A DNA stretch of 6,356 bases from an uncultured Oscillospiraceae bacterium (GCA_900546735.1 URDW01000121.1:1-6356), one strand, 5' to 3'. Positions 1 to 6,319 are shown, numbered from the stretch's first letter. Notes: a model not told the origin generated them from the letters alone. Translations and numbers: made by a program.

Positions 1-40
1 TATTAAGTCGTCGGCAGCGTCAGATGTGTATAAGAGACAG
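1..40 (+). other. Nextera/Tn5 sequencing adapter (artefact, not genome)
   Basis: Bases 22-40 read AGATGTGTATAAGAGACAG, the 19-nt Tn5 mosaic end used in Nextera libraries. Bases 8-21 read TCGTCGGCAGCGTC, the Read 1-side adapter tail that precedes it. Bases 1-7 (TATTAAG) sit where the i5 index lies and match the last seven bases of Nextera XT index S518 (CTATTAAG) as I recall it. The adapter is complete and points into the contig, as expected from untrimmed read-through of a short insert. It should be trimmed; genomic sequence starts at 41. Confidence 0.98.
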
Positions 41-246
41 ATCATGAACTTTTTGTGCCGTGTCTTGTGGTGAATAATGCGCATGGCGATGTATTCTGCC
101 GGACTTCCGCCCAAAACCGCCACTAAAATCAGCGTGCTTTCGCGGATGCGCCATTTTTTGCGCTTGGCAAAGCTTTTATCCGCTATGGTCAAAATGGCAC
201 TCAAAGCGTTTACAGCGCAAAAATAAAAAAACAGCAGCTTAGTCAA
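41..246 (-). CDS. DUF1294 family small membrane protein, C-terminus missing
   Basis: This partial gene was found by translating the reverse complement of the left end; it is easily missed because it starts with TTG (246-244). Sixty-eight codons are visible. Residues about 4-22 form a hydrophobic segment (LLFFYFCAVNALSAILTIA), followed by a basic loop DKSFAKRKKWRIRES (23-37). A second hydrophobic stretch follows with LGGSPAEYIAMRIIHHKTRHKKF (45-67). The order D-K-x-x-A, W-R-I-x-E, L-G-G-S and H-K-T-x-H-x-K-F is the hallmark of DUF1294 (YdzA/YwcN-like small membrane proteins), whose function is unknown. The usual length is about 85-120 aa, so only the last part is missing. The start overlaps the stop of the upstream zinc-ribbon gene by 8 nt, implying co-transcription and translational coupling. 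No strong ribosome binding site precedes the TTG; CTG codons just downstream are alternative starts. The 3' end is lost to the contig edge and adapter. Confidence 0.85.
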
Positions 247-535
247 AAGTCTTCAATTCTTTCAGCCGAAATTTTGTGATGACCGTTTCCTTTTTGCCAT
301 CCTTTGTACGGCGTGTTTCCACACTTTCCGGCATGATCTGGTGCACAGCGGCGCACCGGGGGCAAACGGAAAAGCACACGTCGTTCACCTCAAACGGCGG
401 AAAACGAAATGCAAATTGATAATTTTGGTTGGAAAATACCTGCAGCTCGACTTTTTCACCGCAGTCGGGGCACGTTGTTTCCTCTGTACTGCCAAGCGGT
501 TTTAAATATTTGGTATTTCCGATTTTGTAAGCCAT
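239..535 (-). CDS. Small zinc-ribbon protein of unknown function (98 aa)
   Basis: I do not recognise a named family. The protein has two metal-binding knuckles: CPDC at residues 22-25 and CPRC at 58-61, with an extra Cys54 four residues before the second. Spacing of about 32 residues between the knuckles fits a zinc ribbon/rubredoxin-like fold with a beta-rich insert (31-53). The C-terminal third is basic and charged (RRTKDGKKE about 75-83) and ends in KFRLKELKTFD. No signal peptide or membrane segment is seen, so it is probably cytoplasmic. The start is ATG at 535: a Shine-Dalgarno AAGGGTGA lies 7 nt upstream (550-543 on the minus strand). Longer in-frame extension to 697 would run antisense through the neighbouring lipoprotein start and is rejected. 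It leads an apparent operon with the DUF1294 gene, whose start overlaps its stop. A role in nucleic-acid or protein binding is only a guess from the fold. Confidence 0.8.
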   Translation of the reverse strand: MAYKIGNTKYLKPLGSTEETTCPDCGEKVELQVFSNQNYQFAFRFPPFEVNDVCFSVCPRCAAVHQIMPESVETRRTKDGKKETVITKFRLKELKTFD

Positions 536-542
536 AAAACAA

Positions 543-550
543 TCACCCTT
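543..550 (-). promoter_or_regulatory. Ribosome binding site of zinc-ribbon gene
   Basis: Read on the minus strand this is AAGGGTGA, matching the AAGG and GTGA halves of the anti-SD complement, 7 nt before the ATG at 535. It decides the start against the longer open frame that reaches 697. Confidence 0.7.
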
Positions 551-554
551 ATTA

Positions 555-583
555 ACTATACTTGATTTTAAAGGCGCGTGCAA
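555..583 (-). promoter_or_regulatory. Predicted sigma-A promoter for zinc-ribbon/DUF1294 operon
   Basis: On the minus strand there is a -35 TTGCAC (583-578) and a -10 TATAGT (560-555) separated by exactly 17 nt. Transcription would begin near 548, giving a very short leader that begins at or in the Shine-Dalgarno site; this is a reason for caution. The -35 box overlaps the ribosome binding site of the divergent lipoprotein gene. On the plus strand the same AT-rich patch gives TATACT (557-562), a possible -10 for the lipoprotein gene, but I find no matching -35 at proper distance. Confidence 0.45.
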
Positions 584-590
584 GGGGAAC

Positions 591-1814
591 ATGAAAAAAA
601 TTATTTTCTGCTTTGTATGTATCTGTGTTTTGCTGCAGATGCTCGGCGGGTGCGTGCTGGTGCCAAAAAACCAGGTAAAGGAGCAGCCGGAAACCACGCG
701 CCAAAATGCTCAGCCGGCAGATGGATCACAGGCGTTTGTCCGCTCTGTCTGGATCGCCTATTATGAGCTTGGCGAGTGGACAAATGCCGCAAAAGATGCA
801 CAGGCGTTTCAAAACAGCATGACGGAAATTTTTGAAAAGGTCAAAGCTTTCGGGTTTAATACAGTCACGGTTCAGGTTCGGCCGTGTGCCGATGCATTTT
901 ATGATTCGGCATATTTCCCGGTTTCGCATTACTGCTTTAAAGATGGCAAGCTGCGCTTTGACCCTTTATCGGTTTTGTGCAGTGTGGCCGACACCACGGG
1001 GCTGCGCATAGAAGCGTGGATCAATCCTTACCGAATTTCGCAAAATACAGATTCCTACCCGGTGCCGCAGCAGTTTGCCGATATGGCGTACAGTGTCGGC
1101 AAAGGGGCTTACCTAAACCCGGCAAATTCCGAAGTGCAGGCGCTGATTGCAAAGGGTGCGGCGGAGATCGCTAAAAATTACAGCATAGATGCCATTCACT
1201 TTGACGATTATTTTTACCCGACCGCTGAAAAGGAGATCGACGCCAAAGAGTACGCTGCTTACCAAGAAAGCGGGGGAGAACTTGCACTTGACGACTGGCG
1301 CAGGCAGACGGTCACCTCTATGGTCGAAGCCGTCCAGAAAGCGGTTTCGCAGGCGAATGCTTCCGTGCAGTTTGGCATCAGCCCAAGCGGCAATATAGAA
1401 TACTGCCGCGACTCGATTTATGCCGACGTAGAAAGCTGGGCTGCCGGAGATATACTGGATTATATTTGCCCGCAGCTTTATTACGGCTTTTTGAATGAAA
1501 GCCTGCCGTATGAACAAACATTGCAGCACTGGTGCGAAATTACAGAAAAGCCGGCGCTTTATGTCGGCCTGCCGCTTTACAAAAGCGGTAAGGAAGACGA
1601 TTATGCATCAGCAGACAATGACAAAGCCATATCGGAATTTCAGGACAATACAGACGTTATTGTGCGCCAGGCCAAGGCGGCCGCCGCTTCCGAAAATGTG
1701 CGGGGCATCTATATTTTTTCGTATTCGTCCGTTTTTGCGCCCGAAAATGAACAGCAGAAAAAAGAGGCTGAAAATTTACGCCAGTATTTCGCCCAGACAA
1801 ATGCCGCCGGGTGA
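591..1814 (+). CDS. GHL10-family glycoside hydrolase-like lipoprotein (407 aa)
   Basis: A secreted lipoprotein of the putative glycosyl hydrolase family GHL10 (old DUF187, YngK/YddW-like). Residues 1-20 are a type II signal peptide (MKK, hydrophobic core IIFCFVCICVLLQML) ending in lipobox LGG-C with lipidated Cys21. A 25-30 residue low-complexity linker follows, then a TIM-barrel-like catalytic domain, about 50-400. Family landmarks are RSVWIAYYE (51-59), VQVRPCADAFY (95-105; family usually has VRPxGDA), EAWINPYRIS (141-150), the acidic DAIHFDDYFYP (200-210) with candidate catalytic Asp205/Asp206, FGISPSGN (262-268), and DYICPQLYYGF (290-300). Relatives are thought to act on cell-envelope or host glycans, and some GHL10 enzymes act on peptidoglycan, but the substrate here is unknown. 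The start ATG follows AAGGGGA (582-588) after a short spacer. The 3' end overlaps convergent mtaB by 39 bp, and no terminator is seen. No key motif is obviously lost. Confidence 0.9.
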   Translation: MKKIIFCFVCICVLLQMLGGCVLVPKNQVKEQPETTRQNAQPADGSQAFVRSVWIAYYELGEWTNAAKDAQAFQNSMTEIFEKVKAFGFNTVTVQVRPCADAFYDSAYFPVSHYCFKDGKLRFDPLSVLCSVADTTGLRIEAWINPYRISQNTDSYPVPQQFADMAYSVGKGAYLNPANSEVQALIAKGAAEIAKNYSIDAIHFDDYFYPTAEKEIDAKEYAAYQESGGELALDDWRRQTVTSMVEAVQKAVSQANASVQFGISPSGNIEYCRDSIYADVESWAAGDILDYICPQLYYGFLNESLPYEQTLQHWCEITEKPALYVGLPLYKSGKEDDYASADNDKAISEFQDNTDVIVRQAKAAAASENVRGIYIFSYSSVFAPENEQQKKEAENLRQYFAQTNAAG

Positions 1815-3074
1815 GACAGATGTGATCTTTACCGTACAGATCTGCCCGGTCCTATCCTCTGTATCTGGCACATGCACCGGTGTGTAACCCCTTGTGTAAC
1901 CGCTGTTTACACCGTCTTTAAACTGTTCAAAAAGCACAAAAACACTTTGGCCGCACAGCTGCTCAAACAGAGAAAGGCGTATGGCTTCCGTAGCCTCGAT
2001 CATTTGATTGGCTCGCGATTCCTTTACGCTTTTCGGCACATCGTCGCCCAGACGCGAGGCGGCGGTACCGGGCCGTTCCGAGTAGGGAAATACATGTACT
2101 TTATGAAAACGGATTTTTTTGACAAACTCGAGCGAGGCGTTAAAATCTGCATCGGTTTCGCCGCAAAAACCGGTCATAACGTCGGTGGTCAATGTACACG
2201 CCGGAAATACAGCGCGCAGCTTGCTGCACAGGCGGGCATACTCTTTAGCCGTGTAGTGGCGGTTCATGGCTTTCAGCGTTTTGTCACAGCCGGACTGTAA
2301 GGAGATGTGAAACTGCGGGCAGAATTTTTCAATTCCGGCAAGTTTGTCGATAATTTCCGGTGTCATATGGTCAGGCTCCAGTGAACCCAGCCTTACACGC
2401 CGGATCTGCGGAACGTCGGCACATATTTTTACAGCGTCGGCAATGGTGAAGCGGTCGTTTTGGTCTTTGCCGTAGGACGAAAGGTTGATGCCGACCAGAA
2501 CGATCTCTTTGATCCCGTTTTGCGCGAGCGCCGTTACCTCCTTTTGCAGGTCTTCAGGTGACTTGGAACGCACGCGGCCGCGTGACGTCGGGATAATACA
2601 GTAAGAGCAGAACCGGTTGCAGCCGTCTTCGATCTTTACAAACGCGCGAATTCTGCCGGAGAAGGAAGTGATGGAGCATTCTGCAAACGGATCACCGGCT
2701 TGGTGGCGGTCAATTTCCACCACGCGCCGGCAAGAGGCAAAATAAGCCTGCAGGTACGCAGTAAGCTTGGCGTTGCTTTTATTGCTGATCACAATGTCGG
2801 CCTCCGGCAGCTTGTCGGCGCTGTCCGCATAGGCTTGCGGCATGCATCCGGTCAAAACGATCACACTGTTCGGGTGCGCGCGCTTGAATTTCCGAACATG
2901 CTGGCGTGTTTTCTGGTCGGCCGTTGCCGTGACCGTGCAGGAATTGACGATGTATACATCTGCGTCCTGCGACGGCGCAACGATCTCGTAGCCAGCCTTT
3001 TGCAGCAGTTCGGTCATATATTCGGTTTCACACTGGTTGACCTTGCAGCCAAGCGTATAAAATGCAGCTTTCAT
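1776..3074 (-). CDS. mtaB: tRNA (t6A37) C2-methylthiotransferase MtaB
   Basis: MtaB is a cytoplasmic radical-SAM enzyme that adds a methylthio group to N6-threonylcarbamoyladenosine-37, making ms2t6A in tRNAs that read ANN codons. The 432-aa protein has the expected three parts. The N-terminal UPF0004 domain carries cluster ligands Cys10 (TLGCKVNQ), Cys46 (NSCTVT) and Cys77 (TGCMPQ). The radical SAM domain has CxxxCxxC at 152-156-159 (GCNRFCSYCIIPTSRGRVRS region) and downstream GINLSSYG, RLGSLEP, HISLQSGCD and FPYSERPGTAA. A C-terminal TRAM-like domain covers about 370-432. The TLGCKVNQ start and NSCTVT motif separate it from MiaB and RimO. The ATG at 3074 gives the canonical MKxAFYTLGCK start and follows GAGGTGG; a TTG 12 nt upstream lies inside that binding site. 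TGFCGET (302-307 region) has Cys where the family usually has Pro (TGFPGET). It overlaps the lipoprotein gene tail-to-tail and is divergent from the carboxypeptidase gene. Confidence 0.96.
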   Translation of the reverse strand: MKAAFYTLGCKVNQCETEYMTELLQKAGYEIVAPSQDADVYIVNSCTVTATADQKTRQHVRKFKRAHPNSVIVLTGCMPQAYADSADKLPEADIVISNKSNAKLTAYLQAYFASCRRVVEIDRHQAGDPFAECSITSFSGRIRAFVKIEDGCNRFCSYCIIPTSRGRVRSKSPEDLQKEVTALAQNGIKEIVLVGINLSSYGKDQNDRFTIADAVKICADVPQIRRVRLGSLEPDHMTPEIIDKLAGIEKFCPQFHISLQSGCDKTLKAMNRHYTAKEYARLCSKLRAVFPACTLTTDVMTGFCGETDADFNASLEFVKKIRFHKVHVFPYSERPGTAASRLGDDVPKSVKESRANQMIEATEAIRLSLFEQLCGQSVFVLFEQFKDGVNSGYTRGYTPVHVPDTEDRTGQICTVKITSVSPGGICLGEILA

Positions 3075-3077
3075 AAT

Positions 3078-3084
3078 CCACCTC
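3078..3084 (-). promoter_or_regulatory. Ribosome binding site of mtaB
   Basis: Minus-strand GAGGTGG, whose GAGG core ends 6 nt before the ATG at 3074. Because it covers the alternative upstream TTG (3086-3084) it argues for the ATG as the true start. Confidence 0.8.
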
Positions 3085-3094
3085 AATTTTCACC

Positions 3095-3123
3095 ATTATA
3101 ACAAAACATATTCCTTTTCGCAA
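3095..3123 (-). promoter_or_regulatory. Predicted sigma-A promoter of mtaB
   Basis: Minus strand: -35 TTGCGA (3123-3118), 17-nt spacer, perfect -10 TATAAT (3100-3095). The predicted transcript would start near 3088, a few bases before the Shine-Dalgarno site, leaving a leader of roughly 14 nt. No equally good promoter is visible on the plus strand for the divergent carboxypeptidase gene in this 79-nt gap. Confidence 0.7.
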
Positions 3124-3141
3124 CCAATACTTATCTGCAAC

Positions 3142-3148
3142 GGAGGGG
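3142..3148 (+). promoter_or_regulatory. Ribosome binding site of carboxypeptidase gene
   Basis: GGAGGGG lies 5 nt before the ATG at 3154, a strong Shine-Dalgarno match that fixes this start and gives a complete signal peptide. Confidence 0.8.
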
Positions 3149-3153
3149 TCCAT

Positions 3154-4350
3154 ATGCAGCTACGTCGAAATATCGTATCACTTCTGCTATGTCTGGTTTT
3201 CCTGTTCAGCCATGTATCTGTCGCATTGGCGGCTGATGCGGATGAACCGCAGACGGCAGATGCCAAAAGCAGCGCTTCTGACAGCAAAATACAGGTGGAT
3301 GCACGCTCGGCAATTCTGATCTGCACGGATACCGGCGATGTGCTTTATGCACAGAATGAGTATGAAAAGCAGTCGCCGGCGTCTGTTACAAAAATCGCCA
3401 GTCTTCTGGTCATTATGGACGCTATAGAAAGCGGGCGCATTTCGCTGGAGGACGAGGTCACGGCAAGTGAAGCAGCGGTGGAAAAGGGCGGTTCGCAGAT
3501 TTGGCTGGAGGTCGGCGAGGTGATGACGGTTGACGAACTGCTCAAAGCGACCGTAATTGCAAGCGCGAACGACGCATGTGCGGCACTGGGCGAATATATT
3601 GCCGGTTCAGAGCAGGCGTTTGTCAAAATGATGAATGAAAAAGTGGCGTCGCTCGGTTTGGAAAATTCCAATTTTGAAAACTGCACGGGACTGGACGACA
3701 CCATTACAAACCATTACTCCTGCGCCTACGATCTTGCTTTTATGTCTAAAGAACTGATCGCGCATCCGCTGATCCGGGAGTACTCGACCGTGTGGCTCGA
3801 TTATCTGCGCGACGGGGAGACGGAACTGGCCAATACCAATAAGCTTGTCAACAGCTATAACGGCATTACCGGACTGAAGACCGGCACCACGAGCGCAGCC
3901 GGTTTCTGCTTAAGCGCAACGGCGACGCGCGACGGCATGGGGCTTTGTGCAGTCGTGCTTGGCTGTGAAACAAGCGAGGCACGTTTTGACGCCGCCGCCT
4001 CGCTGCTCGATTACGGCTTTGCCAACTATAAAGTCATCTCGCCTGAGATCGATGAAGCACAGATCACTTCCGTAAAAGTAAAAGGCGGCATTCAAAAAGA
4101 GACGGTACCTGCGGCAAGCGGCCTGCAAAAATTATTGGTCGATGCATCGAACACAGACGTGCAGGCGAGTTACAGCATAAAAACGCAGGTGGAAGCGCCT
4201 GTCAAGAAAGGGGATGTGCTCGGCAGTGTGACCTTTGCGTCGGAAGATGGAGACGAGATCGCTAAAATCGATTTGGTCGCGCAATCAGATATTGGAAAAA
4301 TCAGCATAAAATATATTTGGCTGAAACTTTTATGCTTTATGGGCAGATAG
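3154..4350 (+). CDS. D-alanyl-D-alanine carboxypeptidase (S11 family, DacF-like)
   Basis: A low-molecular-weight penicillin-binding protein that removes the terminal D-Ala from peptidoglycan pentapeptides outside the membrane, limiting cross-linking. The 398-aa protein starts with a signal peptide (MQLRR, hydrophobic 7-20, likely cleavage after ALA at 26). A short acidic/Ser-Ala linker (about 27-46) follows. The peptidase S11 domain then spans about 47-290 with all three active-site motifs: S77-V-T-K80 (nucleophile Ser77, base Lys80), S137-A-N139, and K242-T-G244 (GLKTGTTSAAGFC). A PBP5 C-terminal beta domain spans about 296-378. The protein ends with a short hydrophobic tail with basic residues (IKYIWLKLLCFMGR) that fits an amphipathic membrane anchor. 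Length is typical for clostridial DacF/DacB-type enzymes; I cannot assign the exact paralogue. It is divergent from mtaB and lies 106 nt upstream of pgi, with no visible terminator between, so some read-through into pgi is possible. Confidence 0.95.
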   Translation: MQLRRNIVSLLLCLVFLFSHVSVALAADADEPQTADAKSSASDSKIQVDARSAILICTDTGDVLYAQNEYEKQSPASVTKIASLLVIMDAIESGRISLEDEVTASEAAVEKGGSQIWLEVGEVMTVDELLKATVIASANDACAALGEYIAGSEQAFVKMMNEKVASLGLENSNFENCTGLDDTITNHYSCAYDLAFMSKELIAHPLIREYSTVWLDYLRDGETELANTNKLVNSYNGITGLKTGTTSAAGFCLSATATRDGMGLCAVVLGCETSEARFDAAASLLDYGFANYKVISPEIDEAQITSVKVKGGIQKETVPAASGLQKLLVDASNTDVQASYSIKTQVEAPVKKGDVLGSVTFASEDGDEIAKIDLVAQSDIGKISIKYIWLKLLCFMGR

Positions 4351-4376
4351 CCTAATTTGTTTATTTTCATTTTGTA

Positions 4377-4399
4377 TCTTGAATTTATGTCTTGAATTT
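4377..4399 (+). repeat. 10-bp direct repeat in pgi upstream region
   Basis: TCTTGAATTT occurs exactly at 4377-4386 and 4390-4399, an offset of 13 bp, in the 106-nt gap before pgi. The second copy contains the proposed -35 box of pgi. It could be a regulator binding site, a small duplication, or chance in AT-rich DNA. Confidence 0.5.
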
Positions 4400-4420
4400 T
4401 AATTGCAGATATTGTAATAT
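4392..4420 (+). promoter_or_regulatory. Possible sigma-A promoter of pgi
   Basis: TTGAAT (4392-4397) and TAATAT (4415-4420) are 17 nt apart, matching the consensus at four of six positions in each box. It lies about 36 nt before the pgi start, and the surrounding DNA is strongly AT-rich compared with the coding sequence. It is moderate support only, since AT-rich gaps readily give such matches. Confidence 0.4.
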
Positions 4421-4444
4421 TGTATTCGCATCTTGCATAAGAAA

Positions 4445-4450
4445 AGAGGA
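4445..4450 (+). promoter_or_regulatory. Ribosome binding site of pgi
   Basis: AGAGGA lies 6 nt before the ATG at 4457. It supports that ATG over the in-frame TTG at 4433, which would place the site inside the gene. Confidence 0.75.
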
Positions 4451-4456
4451 AAACAA

Positions 4457-5800
4457 ATGTCTGTTCAATTCAATTCTAAATTCAGTGAGGCGGTCGTCTC
4501 TGCCCAGGACATAAAGGCTATGGAACCGAAAGCAGTTGCGGCGCTGGAAACGCTGCACAATAAGAGCGGCGCCGGTTCGGATTTTTTGGGCTGGGTCGAT
4601 CTGCCTGAAAATTACGATAAAGAAGAGTTTGCCCGCATCAAAAAAGCAGCGGCATACATCCGTGAAAACTGCGATGTACTGATCGTGATCGGCATCGGCG
4701 GCTCATACCTTGGCGCGCGTGCCGTTATCGAAGCGCTGAAATCGCAAAACTACAATGCACTGGCCAAAGATACGCCGCAAATCTACTTCATCGGCAATTC
4801 TCTGAGCCCGTCCATGATCACAGAATTGAAGGCGATCTGTGCCGGCAAAGATATCTGCATCAATGTGATCTCCAAAAGCGGCACAACGACAGAGCCGGCG
4901 ATCGCATTTCGTATTTTCAGAGATATGCTTTACGAAAAATATTCGAAAGAAGAGGCGGCAAAACGCATTTTCTCCACCACCGACAAGGCGCGCGGCACGC
5001 TGAAAGAGCTTTCTGACGAAATGGGTTATGAAACGTTTGTTGTGCCGGATGATGTCGGCGGCCGTTATTCTGTGCTGACCGCAGTCGGTCTGCTGCCGAT
5101 CGCCGTTGCCGGCATTGACATTGATGCGCTGATGGCCGGTGCGCGTGAGGCGCAAAAAGCCCTTTGTGACAAATCGGTCGATACGAACCCGGCGCTTAAA
5201 TACGCTGCGGTGCGCAACTGTTTTTACGAAAAAGGCAAGCGCCTGGAGTGCTTTGTTTCTTACGAACCGTGCTTCACCATGATGAACGAATGGCTCAAAC
5301 AGCTCTTTGCCGAGAGCGAGGGTAAGGACGGCAAGGGACTTTACCCGGTGTCCTGCATCTTCTCCACAGACCTGCATTCCGTTGGCCAGTATATTCAGGA
5401 GAGCGGCGCAAGCCTGATGTTCGAAACCGTCATTCGTTTCCAAAAAGGGCTTGATGATTTCATTATTGAAGAAGAGGCAACCAATGCAGACGGCCTGAAT
5501 TTCCTGGCTGGCAAGCCGATGAGCTTCGTAAACGAAAAAGCGTTTCAGGGCACGCTGCTTGCACATACGGCCGGCGGCGTCGGCAATCTGGTGCTGGAAG
5601 TGCCCGAGATCAGCGCTCATGAGATCGGTTATCTGATTTATTTCTTTGAAAAGACTTGCGCGATCTCTGGCTATATTCTCGGCATTAACCCGTTCAACCA
5701 GCCCGGTGTGGAAAGCTACAAGAAAAACATGTTTGCGCTTCTTGGCAAACCCGGTTACGAAAGTGAAAAAGAAAATCTTGAAAAGCAGCTTAATCTATGA
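4457..5800 (+). CDS. pgi: Glucose-6-phosphate isomerase
   Basis: Cytoplasmic enzyme of glycolysis and gluconeogenesis that interconverts glucose-6-phosphate and fructose-6-phosphate. The 447-aa protein has the short Bacillus/Clostridium-type length (about 450 aa, against about 550 in E. coli). SIS-type sugar-phosphate sites are visible: GIGGSYLGA (79-87), and SKSGTTTE (139-146), which binds the phosphate. PROSITE-type signature 1 is [17 protein letters not shown] (198-214). The [11 protein letters not shown] loop (284-294) holds the catalytic glutamate, and DLHSVGQ (305-311) holds the ring-opening histidine, His307. Signature 2 is [19 protein letters not shown] (405-423), with the catalytic lysine near 422. 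All key residues appear intact. The start ATG follows AGAGGA. The gene precedes a P-loop protein gene after 48 nt; the -35 box of that gene's promoter lies in the last codons of pgi. Confidence 0.97.
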   Translation: MSVQFNSKFSEAVVSAQDIKAMEPKAVAALETLHNKSGAGSDFLGWVDLPENYDKEEFARIKKAAAYIRENCDVLIVIGIGGSYLGARAVIEALKSQNYNALAKDTPQIYFIGNSLSPSMITELKAICAGKDICINVISKSGTTTEPAIAFRIFRDMLYEKYSKEEAAKRIFSTTDKARGTLKELSDEMGYETFVVPDDVGGRYSVLTAVGLLPIAVAGIDIDALMAGAREAQKALCDKSVDTNPALKYAAVRNCFYEKGKRLECFVSYEPCFTMMNEWLKQLFAESEGKDGKGLYPVSCIFSTDLHSVGQYIQESGASLMFETVIRFQKGLDDFIIEEEATNADGLNFLAGKPMSFVNEKAFQGTLLAHTAGGVGNLVLEVPEISAHEIGYLIYFFEKTCAISGYILGINPFNQPGVESYKKNMFALLGKPGYESEKENLEKQLNL

Positions 5801-5806
5801 TATGAT
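5778..5806 (+). promoter_or_regulatory. Predicted sigma-A promoter of the P-loop gene
   Basis: TTGAAA (5778-5783) and TATGAT (5801-5806) are exactly 17 nt apart, one mismatch in each box from consensus. The -35 lies inside the last codons of pgi and the -10 begins immediately after the pgi stop. It predicts a leader of about 36 nt, so the downstream gene may be expressed both from pgi read-through and on its own. Confidence 0.6.
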
Positions 5807-5848
5807 AATATTGAAAATAAAAATCTCTCAATCAATGGAGGAATATCA

Positions 5849-6265
5849 ATGATTAAACTCATTATCGGCAATAAGGGATCTGGGAAAACAAAAAAACTCA
5901 TCGATCTTGTAAATTCCTGTGTGGAAACGTCCAGCGGCAACGTGGTTTGCATTGAAAACGAACCGAAGCTGACTTACGACATTTCCTCAAAGGCACGTCT
6001 TCTTGAAACCGAAAGCTATAATATCAAAGGCCATAAGGCATTTTACGGTTTTCTGGCCGGTATTTGTGCCGGCAATTACGACGTGACCGAGATCCTGGTT
6101 GACGCCACTTTCAAAATTGTCGGGAGAGATTATGATAAGCTGCCGCAGTTTTTCGAAATGCTTTCCGAGCTTTCCGAAGCGACAGACGTATGTTTTTATT
6201 TCACCATTTCCTGCGACAAGGAAGATCTTCCTGTCGAAATCTTCGATTACTGCGAAGAACTTTAA
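5849..6265 (+). CDS. Small P-loop NTPase-like protein of unknown function (138 aa)
   Basis: The protein opens with beta strand MIKLIIG and a textbook Walker A motif, GNKGSGKT at residues 7-14 (Lys13, Thr14), followed by helix KKLIDLVN. A second strand NVVCIE (31-36) and a Walker B-like strand EILVDA (81-86, Asp85) follow. A later strand CFYFTISCD (115-123) ends in a position resembling a sensor region. This resembles a short protein I recall as conserved next to housekeeping genes in Clostridia and often labelled vaguely as ATP-binding or PilT-like. At 138 aa it is only a minimal nucleotide-binding core and lacks the domains of true PilT, so that label should not be used. It has no signal peptide or membrane segment. 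The start is well set by GGAGGA (5837-5842), 6 nt before ATG. It is the last gene before an intrinsic terminator. Function is unknown; a regulatory nucleotide-binding role is a guess. Confidence 0.85.
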   Translation: MIKLIIGNKGSGKTKKLIDLVNSCVETSSGNVVCIENEPKLTYDISSKARLLETESYNIKGHKAFYGFLAGICAGNYDVTEILVDATFKIVGRDYDKLPQFFEMLSELSEATDVCFYFTISCDKEDLPVEIFDYCEEL

Positions 6266-6278
6266 ATCCATAATCTTT

Positions 6279-6319
6279 AAGAAGAGGGCTTTTTGCCCTC
6301 TTTTTTATTTTTTCTCTTG
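6279..6319 (+). terminator. Intrinsic terminator after the P-loop gene
   Basis: An 8-bp perfect stem AAGAGGGC (6282-6289) / GCCCTCTT (6295-6302) with a TTTTT loop is followed by a long T-rich tract (6301-6313, broken by one A). It lies 16 nt after the stop at 6265 and closes the plus-strand pgi/P-loop unit. There is no matching U-tract on the minus strand, so it looks one-directional. Confidence 0.93.

Noticed and set aside
536..697. N-terminal extension of the zinc-ribbon protein to a 152-aa form
   Set aside because: The extension runs antisense through the lipoprotein start and promoter gap, while a good ribosome site directly precedes the ATG at 535.
1113..1529. 138-aa minus-strand frame inside the GHL10 gene
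   Set aside because: Antisense shadow; the plus-strand frame holds all family motifs.
1811..1824. GAGACAGATGTG resembling pieces of the Tn5 mosaic end inside the contig
   Set aside because: The two words occur in the wrong order, and the bases form ordinary codons of mtaB, so this is chance rather than a chimeric junction.
1872..2300. 142-aa plus-strand frame inside mtaB
   Set aside because: Antisense shadow of a confidently identified radical-SAM gene, with no family resemblance or start signal.
4433..4456. TTG start giving Pgi eight more residues
   Set aside because: The AGAGGA ribosome site would fall inside the gene, and family proteins start near the MSVQF position.
4351..4456. Possible riboswitch or small RNA in the dac-pgi gap
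   Set aside because: At 106 nt, the sequence is AT-rich with no stable stem or known conserved core; only a repeat and a modest promoter are seen.
4703..5620. 305-aa open frame on the minus strand opposite pgi
   Set aside because: It lies wholly inside the clearly coding pgi, has no recognisable motif or ribosome site, and its composition (rich in Arg, His, Cys, Phe) is what the antisense of a coding frame gives.
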